Below, in pieces: positions 1-11,045 of a stretch of DNA of 41,595 nt. Source of the DNA: an uncultured Faecalibacterium sp. (GTDB lineage: Bacteria > Bacillota > Clostridia > Oscillospirales > Ruminococcaceae); contig CAKSZU010000005.1 of NCBI GenBank assembly GCA_934526125.1, positions 1 through 41,595 of the forward strand, read 5' to 3'. Position 1 is the stretch's first letter. Each line of letters opens with the position of its first letter. Both the position numbers and the translations under genes were made by a program. The notes below the pieces were generated by a model that had not been told where the DNA came from, searched no databases, and worked only from the letters and a program-made list of their open reading frames with translations.

Positions 1-492
1 ATCACCCTGACCAAGGACACCGCCCTGCTGGAGAACGGTAAGACCGCCACCCGCGAGGTGGTGCATCACCACGGCGGGGCCTGCATCGTGCCCTATTTTG
101 CCGACGGCACCATCTGCATGGTGCGGCAGTTCCGCTACGCCATGCAGCAGGAGCTGTGGGAGCTGCCGGCCGGCAAACTGGAAAAAGGGGAGGACCCCTT
201 CGAGGCGGCAAAGCGGGAGCTGGAGGAGGAATGCGGCCTGACCGCCGACAAATACACCTCCCTGGGCGAGTTCTACCCCACCGTAGGCTATGATACCGAA
301 ATCATCTACACCTGGGTGGCCACCGGCCTGCACGAGACCCACATGCACCTGGATGCCGACGAGTTCCTGACCCCGGACCGGGTGCCCCTGACCAAAGCCT
401 ATGAAATGGTCATGAGCGGCGAGATCAAGGACGGCAAGACCATTGCCGGCATCCTGAAGCTGAAAGCTCTTCTGGATGAGGGGAAACTGTGA
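1..492 (+). CDS. NUDIX hydrolase, ADP-ribose pyrophosphatase-like (5' end outside window)
   Basis: The frame is open from base 1 and the real start lies upstream, so this is a partial gene. It carries a complete NUDIX box (G-x5-E-x7-REL-x-EE-x-GL; seen as GKLEKGE followed by RELEEECGL), the Mg2+-binding catalytic helix of nucleoside-diphosphate-X hydrolases. The block ahead of it (VRQFRYAMQQELWELPAGKL) and the FYPTVGYDTEIIY segment are typical of the ADP-ribose pyrophosphatase (NudF/YqkG) subgroup, which splits ADP-ribose to AMP and ribose-5-phosphate. The substrate is inferred from family resemblance only. The stop overlaps the GTG of the next gene (GTGA), so the two are probably translationally coupled. 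Confidence 0.9.
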   Translation: MTLTKDTALLENGKTATREVVHHHGGACIVPYFADGTICMVRQFRYAMQQELWELPAGKLEKGEDPFEAAKRELEEECGLTADKYTSLGEFYPTVGYDTEIIYTWVATGLHETHMHLDADEFLTPDRVPLTKAYEMVMSGEIKDGKTIAGILKLKALLDEGKL

Positions 493-1190
493 ACCTCCTT
501 TATGAAGATGCTGCCCTCGTGGTGCTGGATAAGCCCGCCGGGCTGACCAGCGAGGAGGGCGTACCGGAGGCCCTGCGGCAGCTGTGGCAGAAACCGGATG
601 CCTATGTGGGCATCGTCCACCGGCTGGACACCGGGGTCTCCGGGCTGATGGTCTGTGCCCGGACACCGGAGGCCGCTGCGGCCCTGACAAGGCAGATCAC
701 CGAAAGCCAGAACGCCTACGCCGTGCAGGACGGCCGGGCCGAAGCCCGGCCCGGGGCACCGGCTTCGCCCTGCTTTATCAAAAAGTACCGGGCCGTGATC
801 GCAGGCGGGCCCGACGCGGCCCTGCCTGCCCGGGGCGTCCTGCGGGACTACCTGTTCAAGGACAGCCGGAAGGGCCGGGTCTTTCCGGTCAGCCGACCCC
901 GGAAAGGGGTGCGGGAGGCCGTGCTGGAATACCGCATTCCCGCCGCGGCGGCAGACGGTGCCCTGAGTCTGGCCGAGATCACCCTTCACACCGGGCGGAC
1001 CCACCAGATCCGGGTGCAGTTCGCCGCCCGGAAACATCCGCTGTGGGGGGACGGCAAATACGGCAGCCGCTTCAAGGGGGCCATCGCCCTGCAGAGCGCC
1101 GGGCTGCGGTTCCTGCACCCGGTCACCGGGGAAGTGATGGAGTTTGCGCTGGACCTGCCGGAGCAGGCACCGTGGAATCTGTTTGTTTGA
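489..1190 (+). CDS. RluA-family RNA pseudouridine synthase
   Basis: This 233-residue protein has the RluA-family catalytic motif HRLDTGVSGLM, with the predicted nucleophile Asp47. The later LHTGRTHQIRVQFA block is also typical of the family. It isomerises uridine to pseudouridine in rRNA or tRNA; the target position cannot be told from sequence. It begins directly with the catalytic domain and has no N-terminal S4 domain, unlike RluD or RluC, so it belongs to the short RluA-like forms. The chosen GTG start overlaps the upstream NUDIX stop by four bases. The GntR regulator follows after 25 bases, suggesting one operon. Confidence 0.88.
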   Translation: MNLLYEDAALVVLDKPAGLTSEEGVPEALRQLWQKPDAYVGIVHRLDTGVSGLMVCARTPEAAAALTRQITESQNAYAVQDGRAEARPGAPASPCFIKKYRAVIAGGPDAALPARGVLRDYLFKDSRKGRVFPVSRPRKGVREAVLEYRIPAAAADGALSLAEITLHTGRTHQIRVQFAARKHPLWGDGKYGSRFKGAIALQSAGLRFLHPVTGEVMEFALDLPEQAPWNLFV

Positions 1191-1215
1191 GAATGCGTAA
1201 TGCTGGGGTGGAAAT

Positions 1216-1893
1216 ATGGCTGATTACATGACCGATGCTGAGATCTATGCCGTGCTGGAGCGGGAGGTCATTGACCTGACCCTGCGGCCGGGCAGCTCCC
1301 TGAGTGAGAACCCCCTCTGCACCCGCTTCAATGCCCCCCGCTCCCTGATCCGGGTGGTGCTGCAGCGGCTGCAGGAGAACGGTTTGGTGAAGATCGTGCC
1401 CTACAAGGGCACCACCGTCACCCGGCTGAACCGGGAGATCGTGGATGAGCTGATCTACGAGCGCACCGCTGTGGAGGCCCGGGTGCTGCGGGACTTTTCG
1501 CCCCGGTGTACCCCGGAGCAGCGGGCGCTGATCCGGAAGCGGGCCGACGCCTACGAGGCCCTGGCCCGGACGGAGGACCCCGACTACAACAAGCTCTACG
1601 AAGCTGACCGCCTGCTCCACGAGACCTGGTTTGCCGCCATGGGCAAGATGTACCTGTGGCGCACTCTGCAGAATGCCCATGCCGATTACAGCCGGTTCCG
1701 GATGCTGGACACCATGACCAGCGGCGGGCTGGACGAGGTCATCGCCGACCACCACAACCTCATCGAAGCCATCGAGCGGTGCGATCTGGCGGCCTTTGAG
1801 CCGCTGGTGGAGCGCCACCTCTACGGCGGCATCCGGCGGCTGGGGTCGAAGCTCACCGAGGAATACGCCGATTATTTTGAAACCGAGAAATAA
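1216..1893 (+). CDS. GntR-family transcriptional regulator, FCD (FadR-like) type
   Basis: This 225-residue protein has an N-terminal winged helix-turn-helix (about residues 5-70; LRPGSSLSENPLCTRF followed by an LQENGLVKIVPYKGTTV wing) and an all-helical FCD domain (about 75-215). The first domain binds DNA; FCD domains usually sense carboxylic acids, often with a metal held by Asp and His residues. Asp/His-rich stretches occur here (YEADRLLHETWF, IADHHNLIEAIERCD), but the ligand cannot be named. It is the last gene of the NUDIX-RluA-GntR run, and a strong hairpin terminator follows. A parS-like palindrome starts immediately at its stop codon. Its targets are unknown. Confidence 0.87.
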   Translation: MADYMTDAEIYAVLEREVIDLTLRPGSSLSENPLCTRFNAPRSLIRVVLQRLQENGLVKIVPYKGTTVTRLNREIVDELIYERTAVEARVLRDFSPRCTPEQRALIRKRADAYEALARTEDPDYNKLYEADRLLHETWFAAMGKMYLWRTLQNAHADYSRFRMLDTMTSGGLDEVIADHHNLIEAIERCDLAAFEPLVERHLYGGIRRLGSKLTEEYADYFETEK

Positions 1894-1909
1894 TGTTCCC
1901 CGTGGAACA
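1894..1909. promoter_or_regulatory. degenerate parS-like palindrome
   Basis: TGTTCCCCGTGGAACA differs at one base from the exact palindrome TGTTCCACGTGGAACA found three times near noc/parA on the other side of oriC. It begins at the last base region of the GntR gene stop. The right half is a perfect parS half-site. Binding by ParB is inferred. Confidence 0.5.
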
Positions 1910-1933
1910 TTTTATCCGGAAGCACCGGAAACG

Positions 1934-1972
1934 CAAAAGGCACCGCGCAGACGCGCGGTGCCTTTTGTGTTC
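1934..1972. terminator. bidirectional rho-independent terminator
   Basis: A perfect 15-bp stem (1934-1948 with 1953-1967) closes on the loop AGAC. It has A-rich sequence on the 5' side and TTTTGTGTT on the 3' side. It lies between the convergent GntR gene and the minus-strand lipoprotein gene and could end transcripts from both. Confidence 0.85.
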
Positions 1973-2035
1973 CTTGCGGGATAAAAGAAGAAAATCTCTG
2001 TCAGAGGGAGCGGGACAGGCGGGTGAATTCAATGC

Positions 2036-2632
2036 TCAGATCTTGTTTGTGTTATTCAGGACAAAGCTGAGAGTCTTATCCTTGGCGAAGTTCGGGGTGT
2101 ACTGGATGCCGATCTGCTCCCAATTGTTGGGAACGGCCGTGAATACCCGGATGCAGCCGCTCTCGCCCGGTTTAAGCTCACCGATTACGCCGAAACTGCT
2201 GGTTCCTGCCTCATTCATCCGATAGGCAATGGCAACATTGTTGAGGCGCTGGCTGGTTGTCATGGTCACGAAATCGCTCTTGCCCAGACTTGCATAGTCG
2301 TTCTTGTAAATCGCCTTAAACACCTTATCCAGATAATCTTTCGTGTTGTTGCCCATATCAATCGTGGTGGATTCTGTCCCGTTCTCGATCTTGAAGCAGG
2401 CTTTGATCATGCTCTGTCCGGAATAGTTCCCAGCCATTGCCGCAGTATAATACTGCTCATAACCCAGCAGGGTGACTTTCACGCCGTTGACATCGACGGT
2501 CTGGTTGACGCCATAGCCGGAGAGTTCTCCTCCGCCGCTTTCACATCCGGTGAAGATGCCGGATGCGGTCACAGCCAGAACTGCGACACCGGCACATTTC
2601 AGAAAATTCCGCCGCGTAATAAGATTTGCCAT
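2036..2632 (-). CDS. Tat-type lipoprotein with DUF4352/telokin-like domain
   Basis: The start was placed at 2632 because AAGGAGG lies 8 bases upstream; a longer open frame exists but lacks a ribosome site. The 198-residue product opens with ITRRNFLKCAGV, a twin-arginine signal, followed by a hydrophobic stretch and a lipobox-like FTGC. It is probably exported folded and anchored to the outer face of the membrane. The rest (GVKVTLLGYEQYY..., NGTESTTIDMGN..., ELKPGESGCIRVF) resembles the immunoglobulin-like DUF4352/DUF5067 folds common in Firmicute lipoproteins, whose function is unknown. GC content looks lower than in neighbouring genes. It is a single gene with its own weak promoter. Confidence 0.75.
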   Translation of the reverse strand: MANLITRRNFLKCAGVAVLAVTASGIFTGCESGGGELSGYGVNQTVDVNGVKVTLLGYEQYYTAAMAGNYSGQSMIKACFKIENGTESTTIDMGNNTKDYLDKVFKAIYKNDYASLGKSDFVTMTTSQRLNNVAIAYRMNEAGTSSFGVIGELKPGESGCIRVFTAVPNNWEQIGIQYTPNFAKDKTLSFVLNNTNKI

Positions 2633-2701
2633 ATTCGGTACCTCCTTGAATGTTCTCGGGAGCCGGGCTCCGCACAGAACCGGAGTACGCTTCCCACCGT
2701 A

Positions 2702-2730
2702 AGAGTACCAGAGAACGGGCAAAATTTCAA
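2702..2730 (-). promoter_or_regulatory. candidate promoter of the Tat lipoprotein gene
   Basis: Read on the minus strand: TTGAAA, 17 bases, then TACTCT preceded by TGG (extended -10). The -10 is poor, so this is tentative. Confidence 0.4.
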
Positions 2731-2898
2731 GGGGAATCTGACCATTTTTCAGCCTTCCATCGCTGTTTTTATACCGGATTTCAGCAAAGTATCTTTACCG
2801 GCATTTCTGAAACCGTTTGAAACGCGCATGAAACGGCATCTTTTTGACAGGTTTTCCAAAATTCCGGCACCGGGTACGGGCAGTGTGCCAAAAATGGA

Positions 2899-3483
2899 TC
2901 AGAAGAAGACGCCGGAGATGAAGATCTCCAGTCCGATGCCGATGAGGATGACGCCGCCCAGGATGGATGCCTTGCCGGAGAGCTTCGTGCCGAACTTCTT
3001 GCCGATCCGCAGGCCTGCCATGCAGATGACGAAGGTGACGAGGGCAATGATGAGGGAAGCCGTCAGGGCCATCAGCCAGCCGTATTCCGAAATGGTGAAT
3101 CCCACCGAAAGCGCATCGATGCTGGTGGCGACGCCCTGCATGAACAGGGCACCGGCGCTGAGTTCGGCGGCCTCTTCGGCTTCCTCGCCCCTGATTCCCT
3201 CCAGCAGCATCTTGCCGCCGATGTAGGCCAGCAGGATCAGGGCGATCCAGGGGATGAAGGCCTCAAAGGACGAGAACAGCTCCACGATGGTATGGACGCA
3301 GATCCAGCCTGTCATGGGCATCACGGCCTGGAACACGCCGAAGGTGCCTGCGATGATGTACATCCGCTTCACGGACATTTTGGGATCATGCAGACCGTTT
3401 GCCATCGAGACCGAGAACGCGTCCATGGCAAGACCCACGCCCAGCAGAGCGCTGTTGAGAAAGAATAAAAAACTCCACTCCAT
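2899..3483 (-). CDS. mntP: manganese efflux pump MntP
   Basis: The 194-residue protein has six hydrophobic segments and the paired family motifs AMDAFSVSMANG near the N-terminus and TSIDALSVGFTISE in the second half. The Asp residues in these two repeats are required for Mn2+ export in MntP (DUF204). It moves Mn2+ out of the cell and protects against manganese overload. The start at 3483 has AGGAGG 7 bases upstream; the longer open frame to 3519 runs into the upstream terminator and is not used. A yybP-ykoY manganese riboswitch precedes it, which fits the function. No clear terminator was seen after its stop. Confidence 0.93.
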   Translation of the reverse strand: MEWSFLFFLNSALLGVGLAMDAFSVSMANGLHDPKMSVKRMYIIAGTFGVFQAVMPMTGWICVHTIVELFSSFEAFIPWIALILLAYIGGKMLLEGIRGEEAEEAAELSAGALFMQGVATSIDALSVGFTISEYGWLMALTASLIIALVTFVICMAGLRIGKKFGTKLSGKASILGGVILIGIGLEIFISGVFF

Positions 3484-3510
3484 AATAAATCCTCCTGATG
3501 CTGATTGCGG

Positions 3511-3559
3511 AAAAAACAAAACCCGGGGCCGGCGTGGCGTTCCACATCCGGTCCCGGGT
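3511..3559 (-). terminator. riboswitch-linked terminator upstream of mntP
   Basis: On the minus strand a long GC-rich hairpin (3559-3521; ends ACCCGGGACCGG and CCGGCCCCGGGT) is followed by TTTGTTTTTT. It stands between the manganese aptamer and the mntP ribosome site, so it is the likely expression platform: transcription ends here unless Mn2+ binds upstream. Confidence 0.85.
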
Positions 3560-3604
3560 CGATTTTTTCAAACTGACTCCATGTGTCGGGCGTGGTACAT
3601 CGCA

Positions 3605-3715
3605 CCAGATCACATGAGTCTCGCAAATGAAAGCAAGCCAGACAGCCGTACTGTCATTGTGTTGACTTGCTGCGCCGTCTGCAAACAGCGCCTGCTACTC
3701 CCTCATGGGCATTGT
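3605..3715 (-). ncRNA. yybP-ykoY manganese riboswitch aptamer
   Basis: Read on the minus strand, it has GGGAGTAGC near its 5' end (3702-3694), a short hairpin GACAG-TACGG-CTGTC (3655-3641) flanked by GCAAG/CTTGC pairing, and the conserved loop TTTGCGAGACTC (about 3627-3616). Outer ATGA/TCAT bases can pair to close P1. These are the two docking loops (L1 and L3) of the Mn2+-sensing yybP-ykoY class. It precedes mntP, a classic target. The class was recognised by eye, without a covariance search. Confidence 0.85.
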
Positions 3716-3726
3716 GATTGTTGCTC

Positions 3727-3755
3727 ATTCTATCACAGTTCCAAAGTGAAGTCCA
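3727..3755 (-). promoter_or_regulatory. promoter for the Mn riboswitch-mntP transcript
   Basis: On the minus strand: TGGACT, 17 bases, TAGAAT. It lies just upstream of the riboswitch aptamer. Confidence 0.6.
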
Positions 3756-3780
3756 GACTAACTTTTTTCAGGGTCGCGGC

Positions 3781-6360
3781 TTATTCCTCTTCAGGGGCAT
3801 CAGCTTCGGGCGTTTCGGCGGCGGAAGCCTGATCGGCGGCTTCCATGGCGGCCAGCTGCTCGGCGGTGGGCTCGTCGCCCTCCTCAGCCTCGATGGTGCC
3901 GGTCTGGGCATCGTCGTCGTGGTCAGTGCGGGCCAGCACCATGACCTTGTCGTTCTCGCCCAGACGCATGACCCGTACACCGGAGCCGTAGCGGCTCTGC
4001 ACCGGGATCTCGTTGGCGTGGAGGCGGATGATGATGCCTTCCTGGCTGCTCAGCAGTACGTCGTCCACATCATCCACGATCTTGACGGCGGCCACCTTGT
4101 CCTTGGAGACATCGTAGTTGCGGATGCCCTTGCCGCCGCGGGCGGTGATGCGGTAGGTGTCGATCTCCGACCGGCGGCCCTTGCCGTTTTCGGTCACGGT
4201 GAGGATGGTGGCGTTCTCGCGGCAGATGCAGACACCCACGACCTCATCGCCCTCGGCCAGCTTGATGGCGCGGACGCCGTGGCCGCTGCGGCCCATGGGA
4301 CGGGCATCCTCTTCGTTGAAGCGGATGGCCTGACCGTTGCGGGTGGCAACGATGAGCATATCGCGGCCGGAGGTCAGACGGGTCCAGGCCAGGGCGTCGC
4401 CCTCGTTCAGGGCAATGCCGATCAGGCCGGACTTGCGGATGTTGGCATACTGTTCCAGCGGGGTGCGCTTGATGAGGCCCTGCTTGGTGACCATGGTCAC
4501 GAAACCGCCCTCGGTGTCGGCATCCTTGCTCTGGCAGAGCATGTTGGTGACCTTTTCGCCCTCGGCCAGCTGGAGCAGGTTGACGATGTTGGTGCCTTTG
4601 CTGGTGCGGCTGCCCTCGGCGATGGTGTAGCCCTTGATCCGGAACAGGCGGCCCCGGTCGGTGACGAACAGGACATAATCATGGGTAGAGCCCACAAACA
4701 TCTCCTGCACGATGTCCTCTTCCTTGCGGGTCATGCCGGAAATGCCGCGGCCGCCGCGCTTCTGGGCCTGATAGGTGGCCTTGAGCTGGCGCTTGATATA
4801 GCCGGCCTCGGTCAGGGTATAGACGCACTGCTCCTCGGCGATCAGATCCTCGATATCCACCTCGCCGGTGACGGTCTCGATCTCGGTGCGGCGCTCGTCG
4901 CCGAAGCGGCGCTTCATCTCCAGCAGCTCGTTCTTGACGATCTCCAGCACACGGCTGTCGTTGGCCAGGATATCTTCCAAGTCCCGGATCTTTGCATGCA
5001 GGGAGCCCAGCTCTTCCTCGATCTTGAGGATCTCCAGACCGGCCAGACGGCCCAGCTGCAGCTTGACGATGGCGTCTGCCTGGGGATCATCAAAGCCGAA
5101 CTGCTCCATGATGGCGGCCTTGGCCTCGGCCATGCCGCCCTTGCAGGCGCGGATGGTGGCGATCAGCTCATCGACGATGTCGGTGGCCTTCTTCAGGCCT
5201 TCCAGAATGTGGGCGCGCTCCCGGGCCTTCTTCAGGTCATACTGGGTGCGGCGGCGGACGACCTCGTCCTGGAACTCCACATACTTCTGGATCATCTGCT
5301 TCAGGGTCATGACCTTGGGCACCTTGTGGTCGATGGCCAGCATGATGACGCCCACGGTATCCTGCAGCTGGGTATACTGATACAGCTGGTTCAGGACGAC
5401 CTGGGGGTTGGCATCCTTCCGCACATCGATGACGATGCGCATGCCCTTGCGGTTGGTCTCATCGTTCAGATCGCTGATGCCCTCGATCCGCTTTTCCTTG
5501 ACCAGCTCGGCGATGTTCTCGATCAGGCGGGCCTTGTTGACCATGTACGGGATCTCCGTCACGATGATCTGGGCGCGGCCGTTCTTCTTTTCCTCAATGG
5601 TGGCACGGCCCCGCAGGGTGATCTTGCCGCGGCCGGTGGCGTAGGCGGCGCGGATGCCGCTGCGGCCCATGATGATGCCGGCGGTGGGGAAGTCCGGGCC
5701 CTTGATGTGTTCCATCAGGCCGGTCAGGTCGATGTCCGGGTCCTCGATATAGGCCACGCAGCCGTCGATGACCTCGCCCAGATTGTGGGGCGGGATGTTG
5801 GTGGCCATGCCGACGGCAATGCCCTGGCTGCCGTTGACCAGCAGGTTGGGGAAGCGGCAGGGCAGGACGCTGGGCTCTTTCTTGGTCTCATCGAAGTTGG
5901 GGTCCCAGTCGATGGTGTCCTTGTCGATATCGGTCAGCATCTCCACGGCCATCCGGCTCATGCGGGCCTCGGTGTAACGGTAAGCAGCCGGGGGGTCGCC
6001 GTCCACGGAACCGAAGTTGCCCTGACCGTCCACCAGCGGGTAGCGCAGGGAGAAATCCTGTGCCAGACGGACCATGGCGTCATAGACCGATGCGTCGCCG
6101 TGGGGGTGGTAGGAGCCCAGCACGGCACCGACGGTATCGGCCGACTTGCGGTAGGGATGGCTGGGGTCGTTGCCGCGCTCGTGCATGGTGTACAGGATGC
6201 GGCGGTGGACCGGCTTCAGGCCGTCGCGCACATCGGGCAGGGCACGGGACACGATGACGGACATGGAGTAATCCAGGAATGCCGTCTCGATCTCCTTCTT
6301 GACATCGCGGATGATCTTTTTGGTACCGCTGCCCGGTATCATCACATAATCTTCTTCCAT
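3781..6360 (-). CDS. gyrA: DNA gyrase subunit A
   Basis: The 859-residue protein has the breakage-rejoining domain with catalytic Tyr129 (AAYRYTEAR) and a C-terminal DNA-wrapping beta-pinwheel with the GyrA box QKRGGRG, which marks gyrase rather than topoisomerase IV. With GyrB it introduces negative supercoils using ATP. In the quinolone region ([12 protein letters not shown]) the position matching E. coli Ser83 is Ala90 and the Asp87 equivalent is kept (Asp94). The C-terminus ends in an acidic tail rich in Glu, Asp and Ala. The start has GGAGG upstream and lies 15 bases after the gyrB stop, so the two are co-transcribed. Confidence 0.97.
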   Translation of the reverse strand: MEEDYVMIPGSGTKKIIRDVKKEIETAFLDYSMSVIVSRALPDVRDGLKPVHRRILYTMHERGNDPSHPYRKSADTVGAVLGSYHPHGDASVYDAMVRLAQDFSLRYPLVDGQGNFGSVDGDPPAAYRYTEARMSRMAVEMLTDIDKDTIDWDPNFDETKKEPSVLPCRFPNLLVNGSQGIAVGMATNIPPHNLGEVIDGCVAYIEDPDIDLTGLMEHIKGPDFPTAGIIMGRSGIRAAYATGRGKITLRGRATIEEKKNGRAQIIVTEIPYMVNKARLIENIAELVKEKRIEGISDLNDETNRKGMRIVIDVRKDANPQVVLNQLYQYTQLQDTVGVIMLAIDHKVPKVMTLKQMIQKYVEFQDEVVRRRTQYDLKKARERAHILEGLKKATDIVDELIATIRACKGGMAEAKAAIMEQFGFDDPQADAIVKLQLGRLAGLEILKIEEELGSLHAKIRDLEDILANDSRVLEIVKNELLEMKRRFGDERRTEIETVTGEVDIEDLIAEEQCVYTLTEAGYIKRQLKATYQAQKRGGRGISGMTRKEEDIVQEMFVGSTHDYVLFVTDRGRLFRIKGYTIAEGSRTSKGTNIVNLLQLAEGEKVTNMLCQSKDADTEGGFVTMVTKQGLIKRTPLEQYANIRKSGLIGIALNEGDALAWTRLTSGRDMLIVATRNGQAIRFNEEDARPMGRSGHGVRAIKLAEGDEVVGVCICRENATILTVTENGKGRRSEIDTYRITARGGKGIRNYDVSKDKVAAVKIVDDVDDVLLSSQEGIIIRLHANEIPVQSRYGSGVRVMRLGENDKVMVLARTDHDDDAQTGTIEAEEGDEPTAEQLAAMEAADQASAAETPEADAPEEE

Positions 6361-6375
6361 TTGTTCCTCCGTGAA

Positions 6376-8653
<2,278 letters not shown>

Positions 8654-8677
8654 TCTGTATTATCTCCTTTCAGGGTC

Positions 8678-9652
8678 TCAGACACCTGTAAAAACGATGA
8701 CCGGGCTGTCGGAGGATGCATACTGGATCACATAGGTCTTTCCGGCTTTGATCGTCAGCTGCGTCAGGGCGCGGCCCTTATAGCCAAAATCTGTCCTCTT
8801 CGTCGTTGTCCCGGTACTCGACTTATGGGTCTGGGTCATGATGATCTCGGTTCCATCGGGGACCTGATAGCAGATACCGTCATTTCCGGCTGCGACCGTA
8901 GAGAGGCTCATGTTCTCGTCTTCGGTGGCGCAGCGGCGGGTGACCTTCCAGATCGGCTGCGAGAGTTCAAAGGTCGTGTCGTACACTTCGCTGCCGGTTT
9001 CTTCATAGAGCCGGATCTTGTGTCCGTTCACCCCGCCGGTGATGGTCGTGCTGCCGACCGTAAAAGAATCCGACGGATTTCCGTTGTTATACCAGGCCTC
9101 AATCTGCTGGAGAGCCTCCCGTTTCCGCTGGAACTGCGCCCGGACCTGGTCGATCTGCCCGGCAAGCTCCGGCGCTTCGTCTGCGAGCTGCTGCTGCTGT
9201 GACATCAGATTCAGGTACTGATCCACCAGATCGCACTGGGCCCGGGCATCGCTGAGGTACTGGGCCTGATCGCAGATCTCGAAATCGGCCTCGGCACGGA
9301 GGGGATAGAGCATCATTTTGGCCATGATGTTTTCCAGCGGGTTGCCGGTCTCCATCTGACCCAGCACGGTGTCCAGATCGGCCCGGGCACCGGCGGCATC
9401 GTTCTGGGACAGTCTCAGGAGAGCCCGGGCGCTCCGGGCCGAAAGATCCTGCGGGTCCCGCGCCACGCGCTGATCATACCCCATGGTCAGGATGGACGGG
9501 TCTGCCGCATAGGAGGCCACCCGGGCCAGCTGCATTTCCTGCACCACCGACGTGGCATCCGAGGCGGCGCTGGCGGTCAGCAGACTGCCTGCCAGCAGGA
9601 CACCGGTCAGGGCCAGTGCCACAAAACGGCGAAGAGACGTTTTCTTTTTCAT
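8678..9652 (-). CDS. secreted protein of unknown function, 'WYNNG' family member A
   Basis: The 324-residue product has a Lys/Arg-rich start, a hydrophobic signal segment and a likely cleavage after TASAA. Residues 60-110 look helical and TPR-like. A motif ADFE (122-125) opens a Gln/Asp-rich predicted coiled coil (about 125-185) that ends in WYNNG (187-191). The last 130 residues look like a beta domain (TVGSTTITGG, YVIQYASS) ending VIVFTGV. The same order of motifs, with little other identity, recurs in the gene at 34404-35459. I do not recognise a described family. It sits 41 bases after recF and 24 before remB, with its own good ribosome site (GGAGG), in a spot where related genomes have no such gene. 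Confidence 0.8.
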   Translation of the reverse strand: MKKKTSLRRFVALALTGVLLAGSLLTASAASDATSVVQEMQLARVASYAADPSILTMGYDQRVARDPQDLSARSARALLRLSQNDAAGARADLDTVLGQMETGNPLENIMAKMMLYPLRAEADFEICDQAQYLSDARAQCDLVDQYLNLMSQQQQLADEAPELAGQIDQVRAQFQRKREALQQIEAWYNNGNPSDSFTVGSTTITGGVNGHKIRLYEETGSEVYDTTFELSQPIWKVTRRCATEDENMSLSTVAAGNDGICYQVPDGTEIIMTQTHKSSTGTTTKRTDFGYKGRALTQLTIKAGKTYVIQYASSDSPVIVFTGV

Positions 9653-9693
9653 GTGATTTCTTCCTCCCGATGATTCCCATAAATTCAGCAGAT

Positions 9694-10815
9694 TCAGACG
9701 CGGCTGAGAACGCCGCCGTTCATCCGGTAGACTTCGCCGTCCGTTTTCAGGAAGGCGGTGTCATCGCAGCTGGTGACGAAGGTCTGTTTTTCCCGCATCC
9801 GGGTCAGCAGATACTGTTTGCGGCCGTCGTCCAGCTCGCTGAGGACATCGTCCAGCAGCAGCACCGGATGCTCCCCGGTAATGGCCGCAGCGGCGGCGGC
9901 TTCCGCCATCTTCAGGCTCAGGACAACGCTCCGCTGCTGTCCCTGACTGGCGAACACTTTCGCAGGCTGGCCGTCCAGCAGCAGTTCCAGATCTTCCCGG
10001 TGGGGGCCGCAGAGACTCTGCCCGGCCCGGAGTTCTTCCGGCTGACGGGCCTTGAGCAGCGCCGCCAGACCGCCCGGCTCGAACTGCGCCGCATACCGCA
10101 GTTCCATCCGCTCGGCCCCGTGGGAGAGTTCGGCATAATTGGTGCAGGCCAGGGGGCCCAGTGTTTCCAGATAGGCCCGCCGCCGCTGCTGGATGGCTTC
10201 GCCCTGAAGGGCAAGCTCCGCATTCAGCACTTCGAGCAGAGCCACTTTTTCCGCGTAGGGACGTTCCTGTCCGGTGGGGGAACGGCGGAGCAGGGCGTTT
10301 TTCTGCTGCAGGGCCCGGACGTACCGGCGGTAGACGTTCAGGTAGCCGGGGTAGAGCTGGCAGAGGGCGGCATCCAGAAATTTCCGCCGACCCTCCGGTG
10401 CGCCCTTGACCAGGCTCAGGTGTCCCGGGTCAAAGACCACGGCCGGGAAACTGCCCGCCAGCCCCGCCGCCCGCTTGGGCGGTGCGCCGTTGACGGAGGC
10501 ATACCGCCCGGGCCGCCGGGAGTCCGGGGTGCCGATGGTCATCCGCACATGGGTGGGATCGTCCGGTTCCTGCTCCTCCTGCTGTGCGCGGAGGGTGGAC
10601 GCTTCCAGCACGGCAAAGGGTTCGCCCCGCCGCACCAGCTCGGCGTCCTTTCCGCCCCGGAAGCTCTTGCCGCCGGTCAGCAGCCAGATGGCTTCCAGAA
10701 GGTTCGTCTTGCCCTGGCCGTTGTTGCCGCAGATGACGGTCAGCTCCCGGCCGGGGGTCAGGCTTGCCGAAGCGATATTGCGATAATTCGTTACTTCTAA
10801 GGAAAGCAGACGCAT
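9694..10815 (-). CDS. recF: DNA replication and repair protein RecF
   Basis: The 373-residue SMC-like ATPase has Walker A GNNGQGKTN near residue 34, the ABC signature region (FASQGQQRSVVLSLK) and Walker B VLLLDDVLSELD. RecF binds DNA near single-strand gaps with RecO and RecR and helps load RecA. The position after dnaN and the S4-domain gene is the standard one. The start ATG lies 3 bases after the S4 gene stop, which indicates translational coupling. Confidence 0.96.
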   Translation of the reverse strand: MRLLSLEVTNYRNIASASLTPGRELTVICGNNGQGKTNLLEAIWLLTGGKSFRGGKDAELVRRGEPFAVLEASTLRAQQEEQEPDDPTHVRMTIGTPDSRRPGRYASVNGAPPKRAAGLAGSFPAVVFDPGHLSLVKGAPEGRRKFLDAALCQLYPGYLNVYRRYVRALQQKNALLRRSPTGQERPYAEKVALLEVLNAELALQGEAIQQRRRAYLETLGPLACTNYAELSHGAERMELRYAAQFEPGGLAALLKARQPEELRAGQSLCGPHREDLELLLDGQPAKVFASQGQQRSVVLSLKMAEAAAAAAITGEHPVLLLDDVLSELDDGRKQYLLTRMREKQTFVTSCDDTAFLKTDGEVYRMNGGVLSRV

Positions 10816-10818
10816 GGC

Positions 10819-11034
10819 TTACTGGCCCTGCCCGACTTCCACCGACTGGCCGTCCAGTTCGACGACATCCCCGGCGCGGCATTTCTTGCCCCGCATGGTG
10901 CAGACTTCGCCGTTCACTTTTACGGCACCGGCCTGCACCAGCTCCTTGGCTTCGCCGCCGGTCTCACAGAGCCCGGCATATTTCAGCAGGGCATCCAGCT
11001 TGATAAATTCCGTATGGATGAGAATTTTTTGCAT
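10819..11034 (-). CDS. S4-domain RNA-binding protein (YaaA/RlbA-like)
   Basis: This 71-residue protein is little more than one S4 domain ([27 protein letters not shown], then [14 protein letters not shown] and [11 protein letters not shown]). S4 domains bind structured RNA. The dnaN-yaaA-recF order is conserved in Firmicutes; the B. subtilis protein, YaaA or RlbA, has been connected with ribosome assembly. The dnaN start is upstream and recF follows within 3 bases. Confidence 0.9.
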   Translation of the reverse strand: MQKILIHTEFIKLDALLKYAGLCETGGEAKELVQAGAVKVNGEVCTMRGKKCRAGDVVELDGQSVEVGQGQ

Positions 11035-11045
11035 ATTCAGGCCTC

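Noticed and set aside
2802..2850. Inverted CCGTTT/AAACGG around 2812-2844 as an operator or terminator for mntP
   Set aside because: Short arms with a long A/T-poor loop and no T-run; no convincing function.
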